From assembly GCA_004376295.1 (NCBI GenBank), contig SOJZ01000041.1:1-64000 (forward strand): a stretch of DNA of 64,000 nucleotides. Direction: 5' to 3'. This DNA comes from Candidatus Bathyarchaeota archaeon. Lineage in GTDB: Archaea; Thermoproteota; Bathyarchaeia; Bathyarchaeales; Bathyarchaeaceae. Shown here in pieces: positions 18,199-25,756 of the stretch. A program made the position numbers and the translations under genes. The notes below the pieces were generated by a model. That model was not told the DNA's origin and ran no database searches. It was given only the letters and a program-made list of their open reading frames with translations. How positions within the stretch are numbered: position 1 is the stretch's first letter; each line of letters begins with the position of its first letter.

Positions 18199-18338
18199 CG
18201 CCGCGCGCTAACATGTTTATGCAGCGATAACGGAATTCTATTCATCAACAGAACAGCCTTGAGTCAGGCGATGAGTACTGACCAGGAAACATAACATATA
18301 ATGGTTAAGAAAGGATGTGGTGTTTGTGAATGGATCTG

Positions 18339-18456
18339 TGGCGCCGGGAATGGGATTCGAACCCATGCGGACCAACAGGTCCACGGGCTCTCAAGGCCCG
18401 CGCATTATCCACTCTGCCCACGGGATGCAAGACTACACGTCTATCATTATCCCGGC
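18339..18456 (-). tRNA. tRNA-Ser (anticodon UGA) with a 30-nt intron and encoded CCA
   Basis: On the minus strand the acceptor GCCGGGA pairs with TCCCGGC, followed by G and an encoded CCA. The anticodon arm is CGGGC-CTTGAGA-GCCCG, so the anticodon is UGA. The long variable arm GGACC-TGTT-GGTCC is typical of tRNA-Ser, and the T arm is ATGGG-TTCGAAT-CCCAT. The exon D arm GCA...TGC is separated from the acceptor by a 30-nt insert with a bulge-helix-bulge fold. Removing it leaves U8-G9 and an 88-nt tRNA. Confidence 0.93.
18419..18448 (-). other. Intron in tRNA-Ser between positions 8 and 9
   Basis: The precursor folds as outer helix TGC/GCA, a 3-base bulge TGG on the 3' side, a 4-bp central helix CGGG/CCCG, a 3-base bulge ATA on the 5' side, and inner helices ATG/CAT and AGAC/GTCT. 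Cleavage inside each bulge removes 30 bases. This is the splicing-endonuclease motif; the position is not the common 37/38 site. Confidence 0.75.
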
Positions 18457-18631
18457 ACAGCTCGTCCCGGCCCATCAAACGAGCTTAACTAATCCGCGCC
18501 ATCTTAAAACGTTTACTTGCAACATTAATCCAAACAACGCGTTGAAAACCGTTTCATGTGCGCGCGAAGATTGGAGTTGGCCCCACACTGACTAGAAAAT
18601 ATTAATATTCCTAGGACATATTTGTTATCCG

Positions 18632-18889
18632 GTGAACCGTTTGTCAGAGGAGAAATTTCCCGTCTCTGAAACCCTAAAGGTAATTGAAGGCCTAAACTTG
18701 TATAAGACAGAGAAATGGTGGTGTGCCGCAGTTCTCATGGAAGCTTTTGGAAAAAAACAAATAGGAGTGTATTTGTGGAATAGAAAGGCCGATCAATGGA
18801 AAAGAAGACAGAAATTTGTCATTCACAATAAAGATGAATGGGTGCGCATTAAGGAGAAAGTGGAGAAGCTAATTCCGAATTTGCAATAG
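18632..18889 (+). CDS. Small hypothetical archaeal protein
   Basis: This 85-residue protein, with GTG start, contains the compact globular-looking segment LNLYKTEKWWCAAVLMEAFGKKQIGVYLWNRKADQWKRRQKFVIHNKDEW. It is rich in Trp, Lys and aromatic residues. I do not recognise the family. It looks like a soluble alpha/beta protein with a basic face, perhaps nucleic-acid binding. It stands alone between the tRNA-Ser and a coiled-coil gene. Confidence 0.6.
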   Translation: MNRLSEEKFPVSETLKVIEGLNLYKTEKWWCAAVLMEAFGKKQIGVYLWNRKADQWKRRQKFVIHNKDEWVRIKEKVEKLIPNLQ

Positions 18890-19100
18890 GCTTATGTCGA
18901 GTTTTGCATTTTTTGCGCGCGCGAGAGAGTTTCGCGTGTCAACGATTAAGGCTATATTTGCGTTGCTAATCTATGTGCATTTAGAACTATTTTGTGAAGA
19001 AAAACGAGAAATAAGGTGATTTTGACAGTTAGCGCTATATCTACATGTTAATAAAGGTTATTTCGTTCTTTTATGCTAGCATTGGGCAGGGTGTATAGAT

Positions 19101-19970
19101 TTGATTTCATGGGAGTATTCCTTTGAGAAAATAAGCAAGGATTTGGAATTAGCGAAGAAAAAGAAACAGGCTCTTGACGATCTGTTTGGTACAGGCAAAA
19201 TCTCGCAGTTTACTTATGACTCCTTTAACAAGGGGCTCACGGACACCATCGCAGAGATTGAAACTCATCGGAAAGCCTTGGCTGAAAAAATGACCTCCAA
19301 AATCACTGAACTCGAGCAACAGGTCAACACGTTAGAGATGTTTCTCGCAAACGCAGAGATACTTTATGCCGCTGGGGAAATCGATGATGAACTACACACG
19401 CGTGAGAGCAATGCCTTCACTCAAGGACTCGAAGCCACAAAGCAAGAATTAGAGGTCATAAAAGAGGTTGTCGCTAATCTCATGCCGGAAAAAATGGAGC
19501 TCACACTTCCACCCGCACCAGGAGAAATTGTAGAAGCACCGTCGGCAGAAGAGGTTCTTGAAGAAACACCTGAAATACCTACAGAAGTGCCGATCGAAGC
19601 ACCAGTTGAAGCACAAGTGGAAGTAGAAACCGAAAACATCTCTGAAGAAACGGAAATTGAGCAACCAATGGAAGTACAAGCAGAAGAAGCATCTACAGAA
19701 GAGACATTAGCTGAAGAGACACCTAATGAAGGATTCGAAGGGATCGAAGAGAACGCATCTGAAACGCCAATAGAAGAACAGTCCTCATCATCCGAGGAAG
19801 TTGATGAAGAACCGGTAGTTTCCCCAGAAGTTGCCACCGAAACAATTGTAGAAGAGACTCCAATCGAAGGAGAAACTGAAGTGGAAGTTGAAGCAGAGGC
19901 CGAAGATACCTCTTCTTCTCAAGACGAAGAAGAGGAGGCAACAGCTGAAGAGCAAGAGGAAGAAGAATAG
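19101..19970 (+). CDS. CdvA-like coiled-coil protein with acidic repetitive tail
   Basis: This 289-residue protein has a TTG start after GGTG. Residues 1-130 form a charged coiled coil (DLELAKKKKQALDDLFGTGKISQFTYDSF, then ITELEQQVNTLEMFLANAE). Its layout resembles CdvA-like coiled-coil proteins of TACK archaea. Residues 140-289 are a low-complexity Glu/Pro/Thr/Val tail with repeated EETPxE-type units and no predicted fold. A cytoskeletal or division role is suggested by the coiled coil only. A T-tract follows the stop. The window also encodes SepF at 47907-48287. Confidence 0.55.
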   Translation: MISWEYSFEKISKDLELAKKKKQALDDLFGTGKISQFTYDSFNKGLTDTIAEIETHRKALAEKMTSKITELEQQVNTLEMFLANAEILYAAGEIDDELHTRESNAFTQGLEATKQELEVIKEVVANLMPEKMELTLPPAPGEIVEAPSAEEVLEETPEIPTEVPIEAPVEAQVEVETENISEETEIEQPMEVQAEEASTEETLAEETPNEGFEGIEENASETPIEEQSSSSEEVDEEPVVSPEVATETIVEETPIEGETEVEVEAEAEDTSSSQDEEEEATAEEQEEEE

Positions 19971-20000
19971 GTACTAAAAAGTCTTCCACGAATTTCTTCC

Positions 20001-20007
20001 TTTTTTT
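20001..20007 (+). terminator. T-tract terminator after CdvA-like gene
   Basis: A run of seven T residues lies about 30 bases past the stop codon. Archaeal RNA polymerase terminates at such tracts without a required hairpin. Confidence 0.5.
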
Positions 20008-20086
20008 GTTTCAATCCGCACTAGCGCAGCTTTTTTCGTAGTTCTTTTCATTTTTATGATGAGAACGAACGTTCGACCTTTAAGAA

Positions 20087-20094
20087 TTTATAAG
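20087..20094 (+). promoter_or_regulatory. TATA box for deacetylase-family gene
   Basis: TTTATAAG matches the archaeal TATA consensus. It lies about 64 bases before the chosen TTG, leaving a leader of roughly 40 bases that includes GGAGAG. Confidence 0.5.
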
Positions 20095-20157
20095 CTCTTG
20101 CTGAATAAGAGTGCTCCATGTGAACATTTTTGATCAACGAGCTTGGAGAGAACCCGT

Positions 20158-21225
20158 TTGAAGGTGGGTATAGCCTATCATGAAAAATATTGCCAGTACG
20201 ATTTAGGACCAGGCCACCCTTTTAGAGGCGATCGATTTGTCAACACCATACGTCTTTTTGAAGAGCAAGGACTGTTTCGATTGCCTAACGTGACCATGCT
20301 AGAACCCAAGCCGGTCACTAAACAAGACTTGCTCAAAGTTCATGACAAAGATTATGTAGACCTAATCTTCCGTTTGGCGGAAAAAAGCAAACCATACGAC
20401 GTGGAAACGCCTGTCTCTCCACAGATCCTTGAGGCTGCTCGACTGATAATAGGCGGAGCCCTAGAAGCGGGGAAAGCGGTATATGAGGGAAAAGTTGAAC
20501 GTGCGGTAGCGTTGGGCTGTGGCTATCACCATGCAGGTAGAAATTATGGGGGAGGTTTCTGCTTGTTCAACGACATAGCTGTTCTGGTGGAACATCTCCG
20601 CGACAAGTATGGACTTAAGCGCGCATTGATCCTAGATTACGATGTGCACTTTGGAAACGGAACTAGTGACATCTATTATTCAGATTCAAGTGTTCTTTAC
20701 ATTTCGTTACATCAGGATCCGAGAACTATTTATCCAGGCACGGGATTCGTCGAACAAATCGGAAAAGGTGTAGGAGAGGGATACAATGTCAATGTGCCTC
20801 TGCCGCCTGGAACAGGTGATCAAACCTACCTCTACGCGCTGAGAGAGATTCTTGTTCCTCTTGCAGAAGAGTTTAAGCCAGACCTTATCGTGGCTAACGG
20901 AGGAAGCGATCCTCATTTTGCCGACACGCTTGGAAGCCTTAGACTCACGGTGAACGGTTTCTTCAACTTATCCCAGACCATAGCTCATGTAGCAGAAAAA
21001 GTGTGCCAAAACAAACTAGTCCTCATGCCTGGCAGCGGATACAACCCAACGGTTCTACCGCCATGTTGGTACGCTCTCACGACAGGAGTAGTTGGCTTAG
21101 AAACTATCGATGTAAGCGACCCATACACTCCGCCGGTTGAGTCCGACATGGCCCGTAGAACAGTTAAAAACACGCTTGCAAACCTAAAGCAAATTCTAAA
21201 GAAATACTGGAAGTGTTTTAAGTGA
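20158..21225 (+). CDS. Histone-deacetylase-family (arginase-deacetylase fold) hydrolase
   Basis: This protein of about 355 residues shows the class I/II deacetylase core. The catalytic His pair is in GCGYHHAGRNYGGGFCLFND, the zinc ligands are in LILDYDVHFGNGT, and the remaining ligand region is NGGSDPHFADTLG. Such archaeal enzymes act on acetyl-lysine, acetylpolyamines or small amides; the substrate cannot be set here. I chose TTG 20158 because GGAGAG lies seven bases upstream and the family starts with KVGIAYH. TTG 20143 is an alternative. Single-gene transcript. Confidence 0.9.
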   Translation: MKVGIAYHEKYCQYDLGPGHPFRGDRFVNTIRLFEEQGLFRLPNVTMLEPKPVTKQDLLKVHDKDYVDLIFRLAEKSKPYDVETPVSPQILEAARLIIGGALEAGKAVYEGKVERAVALGCGYHHAGRNYGGGFCLFNDIAVLVEHLRDKYGLKRALILDYDVHFGNGTSDIYYSDSSVLYISLHQDPRTIYPGTGFVEQIGKGVGEGYNVNVPLPPGTGDQTYLYALREILVPLAEEFKPDLIVANGGSDPHFADTLGSLRLTVNGFFNLSQTIAHVAEKVCQNKLVLMPGSGYNPTVLPPCWYALTTGVVGLETIDVSDPYTPPVESDMARRTVKNTLANLKQILKKYWKCFK

Positions 21226-21265
21226 AGGTTATATTTTTTGGAATAACGTTCTGGTGTGCCACTTT

Positions 21266-21406
21266 TTGACTTCTTATGGGATTTCTCGGAGGGGGGTTGA
21301 TGATTTTGTGGAGAAGAATAGGGTGGTTGCGTTTTGGTTGGCATATTATGATGGACATAGCAGAAGTGGGAGATCCTCGAGGAACTTTCAAAGGGTACAC
21401 CTATGA
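21266..21406 (+). CDS. Doubtful 46-residue ORF
   Basis: From TTG 21266 the frame reads TSYGISRRGVDDFVEKN and then VVAFWLAYYDGHSRSGR. This has protein-like composition, unlike its surroundings. There is no ribosome site or recognised family. It may be a small gene or the remnant of a longer one. Confidence 0.25.
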   Translation: MTSYGISRRGVDDFVEKNRVVAFWLAYYDGHSRSGRSSRNFQRVHL

Positions 21407-21466
21407 TTCCATGGTTCAAAAACGTTGAAAAAGTTACAGTCGTCGAAGAGACATGAAAGTCTTGTA

Positions 21467-21796
21467 TTATATGAAGAGATTAATCATAAAGTCTAACATT
21501 TTATCCTTAAGCTCCAAAAAGGCCTTAACCGTTTTCTCGCCTTCCTCGGTCAGCCTATAAACCCTTTTCCTCTTAGTCCCCGTTCCCTCTATCAACTTAT
21601 TCCTTTCAAGATGGTATAAACGAGCATAGATGGTTCCCGAACTAAGCATCACAGACAATTTACGATGTAATAACCTCATGACGTCGTAGCCGCCGAGGTG
21701 GTCTTTCCTCAACTCCATCAAGATCAGTGTGCCCAAGAAATTTTTAACAATCTTCCTCTGCGTCTTCCTGAATGGTTCCGATTCCAAAACTGGCAC
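21467..21796 (-). CDS. PadR-family transcriptional regulator
   Basis: This 109-residue protein has the PadR winged helix: LIL(M)ELRKDHLGGYDVMRLLHRKLSVMLSSGTIYARLYHLERNKLIEGTGTKRKRVYRLTEEGEK. A short C-terminal helix (MLDFMINLFI) probably dimerises. PadR proteins repress nearby or stress-response genes in response to small molecules. It diverges from a gene for a small secreted protein, which is a plausible target. Confidence 0.88.
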   Translation of the reverse strand: MPVLESEPFRKTQRKIVKNFLGTLILMELRKDHLGGYDVMRLLHRKLSVMLSSGTIYARLYHLERNKLIEGTGTKRKRVYRLTEEGEKTVKAFLELKDKMLDFMINLFI

Positions 21797-21894
21797 CTAG
21801 CAATCTTCTAGAACTTAACTCCATATAGCTTTTTTCCTTTCCATCCCGATATGGATTATTCTGGGATGAAAAAACAAAGAAGGGAGGTGAGAAA

Positions 21895-22089
21895 TTGAAC
21901 CTAAAAGCTGCATTATTGTTATTCATGATATTCTTCGCTTCAACGATCACCACTGTAGCAATGGCTATCGGCATACCCACACCAGACGGTTTCAGCGCAA
22001 CAAAAACCGCATTCGCAATCCACAACATGGAGCCCGGCAGAGTTGAGCTGACAGGCGACCCAATCGACGATCCTTTGATTGCCAGTTGA
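21895..22089 (+). CDS. Small secreted or membrane-anchored peptide
   Basis: This 64-residue ORF has a TTG start placed seven bases after a strong GGAGGTGA. An N-terminal signal-like helix (AALLLFMIFFASTITTVAMA) is followed by about 40 residues ending DPIDDPLIAS. The good ribosome site argues for translation. Function unknown. It diverges from a PadR regulator gene. Confidence 0.55.
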   Translation: MNLKAALLLFMIFFASTITTVAMAIGIPTPDGFSATKTAFAIHNMEPGRVELTGDPIDDPLIAS

Positions 22090-22156
22090 GAATTAAAATT
22101 TAAAGCACTAATAACACCTATAAAGTAGTGCAACAAGCCCAAGATGGTCAACTGAA

Positions 22157-23278
22157 ATGCCCCCAAAATTTGACTATTCAGATTTGAGAATCCTAGAAGG
22201 ATTGGGGAAATATGGACCTCGGAATGTGACAGAAGTTGCTAGGAAATTAGACATGCCTGCGGAAACTTTGCGGAAAAGGTTGAAACACCTTACTTCCCAA
22301 TTTTTTTTAAGGTTTCACGTGAATATTTACCATACCTATCTTGGCTTAAAGAAAGCTTTGGTCTTTGCCGAAGCAGCTCCTGGATACGAAGATTTGCTCT
22401 TCAACTGCCTAAGACAAAATGATTTCTGGATTAGTTTAGTCAGATGTTATGGCATGTTTGAGGGTTGCGTCGGAGTTTTTACCGTTCCTAACGATCATTG
22501 CGTCGAGTTTGAGCAATTTCTTGAGGAAGTGGTAAAACTGGGAGTGGCTAGGAAGAGTCAGGTTTTCTGGTGTACTTGTTTTCACGCTGTCCATTCAAGA
22601 TGTAAGTGGTTTGATCAAAAGTCTCAAACTTGGAATTTTCGGTGGGATGAATGGATTAAAAAAATTCCAGCTGAAGATATGGAATTGCCCTACACGTTAG
22701 TCGACCCAAAGGATTTTCCCATTAAAGGGGATTACATTGATGTGTTCATTTTAAAAGAATTGGAGAAGGATGCAACAACCAGCTTTGCTGGCATAGCAAA
22801 GATGCTTGGAGTGTCTCCACAGCTAATTGGGTATCATTATCGTAACCATCTTATAAAACGAGGTATTCTTGAAAGCTTCGAGGTAACTGATTTTCGTTTT
22901 GGCACAACTACTTCTAACTTTTTTTGCTTCTTGTTTAAGTTTGACAGCGCAGAGAAGCTTACCAAGTTCACATCATCTCTCCTAAACAAACCATTTGTGA
23001 GGACGCTAGGTAAGGTTCTCGGACAAAATGCTCTCTACGGATACATATATCTCCCAAAGCCTGAGTTCAGAAGATTTGTAGACTCTTTGTCTAAACTGAT
23101 CAGAACAGAATTCCTGCAAAGCTATAGTTACGCGATTCAAGACCTCCAAAAATCTTCGCGTCAAACGATTTCATATGAGTATTTCAGACGCGGAACATGG
23201 ATATACGATCATAAAAAACATATTCATAATCTCCATGACTTGATAAAGCAAACCGCACCCGAACTACATACAAACTAG
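22157..23278 (+). CDS. Lrp/AsnC-like regulator with two winged-helix units
   Basis: This 373-residue protein appears to be a tandem arrangement. The first AsnC-type HTH is at residues 5-50 (LRILEGLGKYGPRNVTEVARKLDMPAETLRKRLKHL), followed by an alpha/beta effector-like region. A second HTH lies around residues 198-235 (DVFILKELEKDATTSFAGIAKMLGVSPQLIGYHYRNHLIKRG), with another effector-like region. Double Lrp-like proteins are common in archaea. Targets are unknown. A TATA-like CCTATAAAG lies about 35 bases upstream. Confidence 0.75.
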   Translation: MPPKFDYSDLRILEGLGKYGPRNVTEVARKLDMPAETLRKRLKHLTSQFFLRFHVNIYHTYLGLKKALVFAEAAPGYEDLLFNCLRQNDFWISLVRCYGMFEGCVGVFTVPNDHCVEFEQFLEEVVKLGVARKSQVFWCTCFHAVHSRCKWFDQKSQTWNFRWDEWIKKIPAEDMELPYTLVDPKDFPIKGDYIDVFILKELEKDATTSFAGIAKMLGVSPQLIGYHYRNHLIKRGILESFEVTDFRFGTTTSNFFCFLFKFDSAEKLTKFTSSLLNKPFVRTLGKVLGQNALYGYIYLPKPEFRRFVDSLSKLIRTEFLQSYSYAIQDLQKSSRQTISYEYFRRGTWIYDHKKHIHNLHDLIKQTAPELHTN

Positions 23279-23580
23279 AAAATCGTTTGATATGCACCGT
23301 AGTTTTAGCATATACCTAGAAGGTTCTAAAGCTCCCTACTACATATACTAACAATATATACAAAAACCCACTAAACAAACCATACTATCCAATTTTCACG
23401 TAGTCCATGTATAAAGAATTCAGATGATCACTGGCTAAACAGAACCTCCAACAAGCTCAGACCAGCAAACAACACCACAGAAACAAACAGAACAAAACAC
23501 CACGCTAGACCACCCTCTACATAGTCTCAAAAAAATATTTTTTTAAAAAACGCAAATAACGTAACAAACACAAACGACAA
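23279..23580. other. AT-rich intergenic stretch with half of the dispersed module (copy F)
   Basis: No gene is seen. At 23550-23565 the sequence CGCAAATAACGTAAC repeats the 3' block of the modules at 5261, 45131 and 48371. The GGGGGGTCTA block is absent. It lies between the converging 3' ends of the Lrp-like and YbjQ-family genes. Confidence 0.45.
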
Positions 23581-23937
23581 TTACTCTGTTTTCTTTACGG
23601 GTTTAACTATCACTGCGGTTCCCCACGCAGCGAACACCGTTGCTGAACCTTGTAGAATGTCGCTTGTTTCAAAGTCTGCGCCGATAATTGCGTTGGCTCC
23701 CATTCTAGCGGCGTTATCAATTAATCTTCTCAGAGACTCTTTTCGTGCTTTTTCACATTCCGAAGTGTACGAGGTTACTTCGCCGCCGAAAACGCCTTCG
23801 ATTCCAGCTATGATTTTTCCTCCAACACCCCTTGTCCTCACGGTCATCCCGTGAACTGTACCTAAAACTTTCGTAATCTCGTAGCCGGGCATTGTTGGGG
23901 TAGTGACAACAATTAAAGAGGTTTCTTTTCCACTCAA
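23581..23937 (-). CDS. YbjQ-family (DUF74 / heavy-metal-binding-like) protein
   Basis: This 118-residue protein reads VVTTPTMPGYEITKVLGTVHGMTVRTRGVGGKI, then EARMGANAIIGADFETSD-type sequence (seen as DNAARMGANAIIGADFETSDI) and a final GTAVIVKP. This is the pentameric YbjQ fold, whose role is uncertain. TTG start at 23937, with GGGATGA upstream. Its TATA box lies inside the target-site duplication of the adjacent casposon-like element, so the element inserted directly in its promoter. Confidence 0.85.
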   Translation of the reverse strand: MSGKETSLIVVTTPTMPGYEITKVLGTVHGMTVRTRGVGGKIIAGIEGVFGGEVTSYTSECEKARKESLRRLIDNAARMGANAIIGADFETSDILQGSATVFAAWGTAVIVKPVKKTE

Positions 23938-23970
23938 ACTTCATCCCTATACCTTGTTCGTCTACAGTTT

Positions 23971-23978
23971 GATATTAA
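23971..23978 (-). promoter_or_regulatory. TATA box of YbjQ-family gene
   Basis: On the minus strand TTTAATATC is located about 35-40 bases before the TTG start. The sequence upstream of it is now the left end of the inserted element, so the upstream promoter context has changed. Confidence 0.5.
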
Positions 23979-23986
23979 ACTTTGGT
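23973..23986 (+). repeat. Target-site duplication, left copy
   Basis: TATTAAACTTTGGT is repeated exactly at 30188-30201, outside the opposite inverted repeat. One base is shared with the right inverted repeat, so the duplication is 13 or 14 bp, within or just under the 14-15 bp usual for casposons. Confidence 0.9.
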
Positions 23987-23987
23987 A

Positions 23988-24008
23988 AAACCCAAACCCA
24001 AACCCAAA
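23988..24008 (+). repeat. Terminal inverted repeat, left
   Basis: Three AAACCC units followed by AAA match the right terminus (30168-30188) perfectly in inverted orientation. One additional A lies outside it, next to the target duplication. Confidence 0.92.
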
Positions 24009-24053
24009 AAAAAGGGAGTATCGTAAGAAATCATATTAGGGTTGTCTAACAAA

Positions 24054-24072
24054 CTATAACTATAAGTTATAG
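24054..24072. repeat. Hairpin near left terminus
   Basis: CTATAACT and AGTTATAG form a perfect 8-bp inverted repeat around ATA. It is in the 150-base non-coding stretch between the left terminal repeat and the 3' end of cas1, so it may be a protein-binding site of the element. Confidence 0.5.
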
Positions 24073-24096
24073 AAATGTCTGGGAACGGATCATTGT

Positions 24097-24111
24097 GCTC
24101 TCGGCGAGAGC
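24097..24111. terminator. GC-rich hairpin after cas1 operon
   Basis: GCTCTC-GGC-GAGAGC is a perfect 6-bp stem about 50 bases past the cas1 stop codon. No T-tract follows on the minus strand, so a role in termination or end recognition remains open. Confidence 0.35.
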
Positions 24112-24158
24112 AAGGTTTTGTCATTTTGTTTTCCTCATTTTATAAAAAGGGAGAATGT

Positions 24159-25214
24159 TTATGCAGGAAGAGAGGCCGTTCGAGGCTGCCATGTTTTTCT
24201 TTCACCTCTTAGAAAACGTGCAAGTAACATGGCCTCTTCATTAACCAGGGTTTCAATAGTTTGACTTTTACTATGGCCTCTACCTCTCACACGTGGAATC
24301 ATGGTTTTAAACTCGAAACAGTCATGCAAACACCTTTCAAATTCCCTATGTTTCTCCTTCTTCAAGAACAGTCTGGGATACTTGTTCCGCTTGTTTGGAT
24401 AGCCGAAATAAACCCTTCTGAAATCACCTTTCCTCAAAGTTTCACCAAACCGGATCAAACAATCATCAATGAAGTAACGATACAACTCCATCAGATCACA
24501 CACCAAACTACTCTTACCAAACTGCATGGAATGTAGAAAGCCTAAGTACGGCTCTAATCTTGCCCTCAAAACAGCATGATAACATTTCCAATACAGTATT
24601 GAATAGCCAAAATTGAAAAGGTTGTTCAAGCCATCATATGCCCCTTTTGTCCTCCGATAGTTACATCTAAGCCACAACGGAAACAACAGAAACACCTCTT
24701 TAAAATAATTCTTAGACGTTGCACCTTCAATACCTAACAAACGCTTTCTCACAGCCACCAAGTTTGATTCCTCAACATTGTTAATCCTGTTTTTTATCCC
24801 AAACAAATCATACTGCCTGAATCCATGTTTCCGTAAGACCTTGTTCTGGCCTTCAAGTTTAGCATACACAATTTTTTTAGCTATGTCCATGCCTAATCCG
24901 TTGCTGACGCTTTCATACTGACCGATCCTAGTTTTAACGTGGCTGTCATCATCTAAGGCTTTTAAAATGCCTACGGGTTCACCGTTCCAACGTGTAACAA
25001 CCATTGAAATTTTCCATTCTAAAGCTGTTACTAAAGCGTTTGTAGAAACCAAGTTTCCACCTTTCAACACTATCTCGCTGATCTCTTTATGCTCAATATC
25101 CCATGAGCCTTTCTCTTCTCTGTTTTTATCGTTAAGGAAAAACTCGTTGGCCCGAAAGCCCAAGTATTCTCCTTTGTCGGTTACAAAGATTTTTTTGGTC
25201 CGCTGCCTAACCAT
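24159..25214 (-). CDS. cas1: Cas1 integrase (casposase-like), solo
   Basis: This 351-residue Cas1 has the N-terminal beta domain (FVTDKGEYLGFRANEFFL) and the helical catalytic domain. The conserved metal-binding residues are present: Glu163 in LLGIEGATSKNYF, His228 in GFLHSMQFGKSSL and Asp240 in VCDLMELYRYF. Cas1 cuts and joins DNA ends; in casposons it integrates the whole element. The gene sits next to the left inverted repeat, five bases after a winged-helix gene in the same operon. No other cas gene or CRISPR array lies in the window. The C-terminal 60 residues are basic and may hold an extra DNA-binding unit. Confidence 0.93.
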   Translation of the reverse strand: MVRQRTKKIFVTDKGEYLGFRANEFFLNDKNREEKGSWDIEHKEISEIVLKGGNLVSTNALVTALEWKISMVVTRWNGEPVGILKALDDDSHVKTRIGQYESVSNGLGMDIAKKIVYAKLEGQNKVLRKHGFRQYDLFGIKNRINNVEESNLVAVRKRLLGIEGATSKNYFKEVFLLFPLWLRCNYRRTKGAYDGLNNLFNFGYSILYWKCYHAVLRARLEPYLGFLHSMQFGKSSLVCDLMELYRYFIDDCLIRFGETLRKGDFRRVYFGYPNKRNKYPRLFLKKEKHREFERCLHDCFEFKTMIPRVRGRGHSKSQTIETLVNEEAMLLARFLRGERKTWQPRTASLPA

Positions 25215-25219
25215 TCATT

Positions 25220-25615
25220 TCACATCTCCAGTAACTTTATTGTTGTTTCCACTAGGGATTTGTTGACTTGTTTTTTAAGGTCGGGAAACGTCAGCAGCAG
25301 CATAACAGCATGGCTAAAGTCTTGTTCAATTTCTTTTATTATCTCTTGCTCCGGCACATGTGGAACTGTATAGATGATCCTATTTTTGTCATGCACGTTT
25401 GGATCAAGCACCTTCTTAATCCAACCGTTCTCACACATGTAAACCAGGTGATGCCACAACGTTGCCTTAGATACAGAAACCATGTCAAGCAGTTCTCGGA
25501 ATGTTAAAGCCTTCTTATCCTGCCACGCTTTAAAGACTATCATAAAGATTTTCATTCTGTTTTGTTTGGCTATTAGCGTTGATTTTGATCCTAACCGTTT
25601 TTTTGTTGTTGTCAT
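25220..25615 (-). CDS. Winged-helix regulator in operon with cas1
   Basis: This 131-residue protein has a winged helix at residues 18-75 (MKIFMIVFKAWQDKKALTFRELLDMVSVSKATLWHHLVYMCENGWIKKV), similar to ArsR/MarR-like archaeal regulators. It has an amphipathic C-terminal helix. GAGGT precedes ATG 25615. It is five bases upstream of cas1 and probably controls the divergent promoters between itself and the ribbon-helix-helix gene, setting transposition against cargo expression. Confidence 0.75.
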   Translation of the reverse strand: MTTTKKRLGSKSTLIAKQNRMKIFMIVFKAWQDKKALTFRELLDMVSVSKATLWHHLVYMCENGWIKKVLDPNVHDKNRIIYTVPHVPEQEIIKEIEQDFSHAVMLLLTFPDLKKQVNKSLVETTIKLLEM

Positions 25616-25651
25616 TTCGTTTACCTCTAAACATAGTTTAGGTTAAAGAGG

Positions 25652-25659
25652 TATATAAA
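25652..25659 (-). promoter_or_regulatory. TATA box for the winged-helix/cas1 operon
   Basis: TTTATATA on the minus strand is about 37 bases before ATG 25615, giving a short leader that contains GAGGT. Confidence 0.6.
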
Positions 25660-25707
25660 CGTTATCCCACAAGCATACACAAACTAAAACAGTTTAGGGA
25701 AACAAAC

Positions 25708-25717
25708 CTTTAAATAG
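25708..25717 (+). promoter_or_regulatory. TATA box for the rightward cargo operon
   Basis: CTTTAAATAG is about 40 bases before ATG 25757 and about 28 before the alternative TTG at 25745. The divergent promoters are 50 bases apart. Confidence 0.55.
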
Positions 25718-25756
25718 GGGAAGCAAACATACCTATATTTAGAGTTGGTTAAAACC

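Noticed and set aside
18456-18475. Alternative tRNA-Ser 5' end at the upstream GCCGGGA copy
   Set aside because: Using it would require a longer intron without a clean bulge-helix-bulge; the nearer copy gives exact U8-G9 and a 4-bp central helix.
21744-22166. 140-residue minus-strand ORF overlapping the PadR and small secreted-peptide genes
   Set aside because: It is antisense to better-supported ORFs, including one with a strong GGAGGTGA site.
23988-24008. AAACCC repeats as telomere-like DNA
   Set aside because: The repeats are short, occur once at each end in inverted orientation, and are flanked by a target duplication; they are transposon termini.
24159-25214. Cas1 as evidence for a CRISPR-Cas system
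   Set aside because: No repeat-spacer array and no cas2, cas4 or effector gene is seen in the 64 kb. The Cas1 lies between inverted repeats and a target duplication, so a transposon role fits better.
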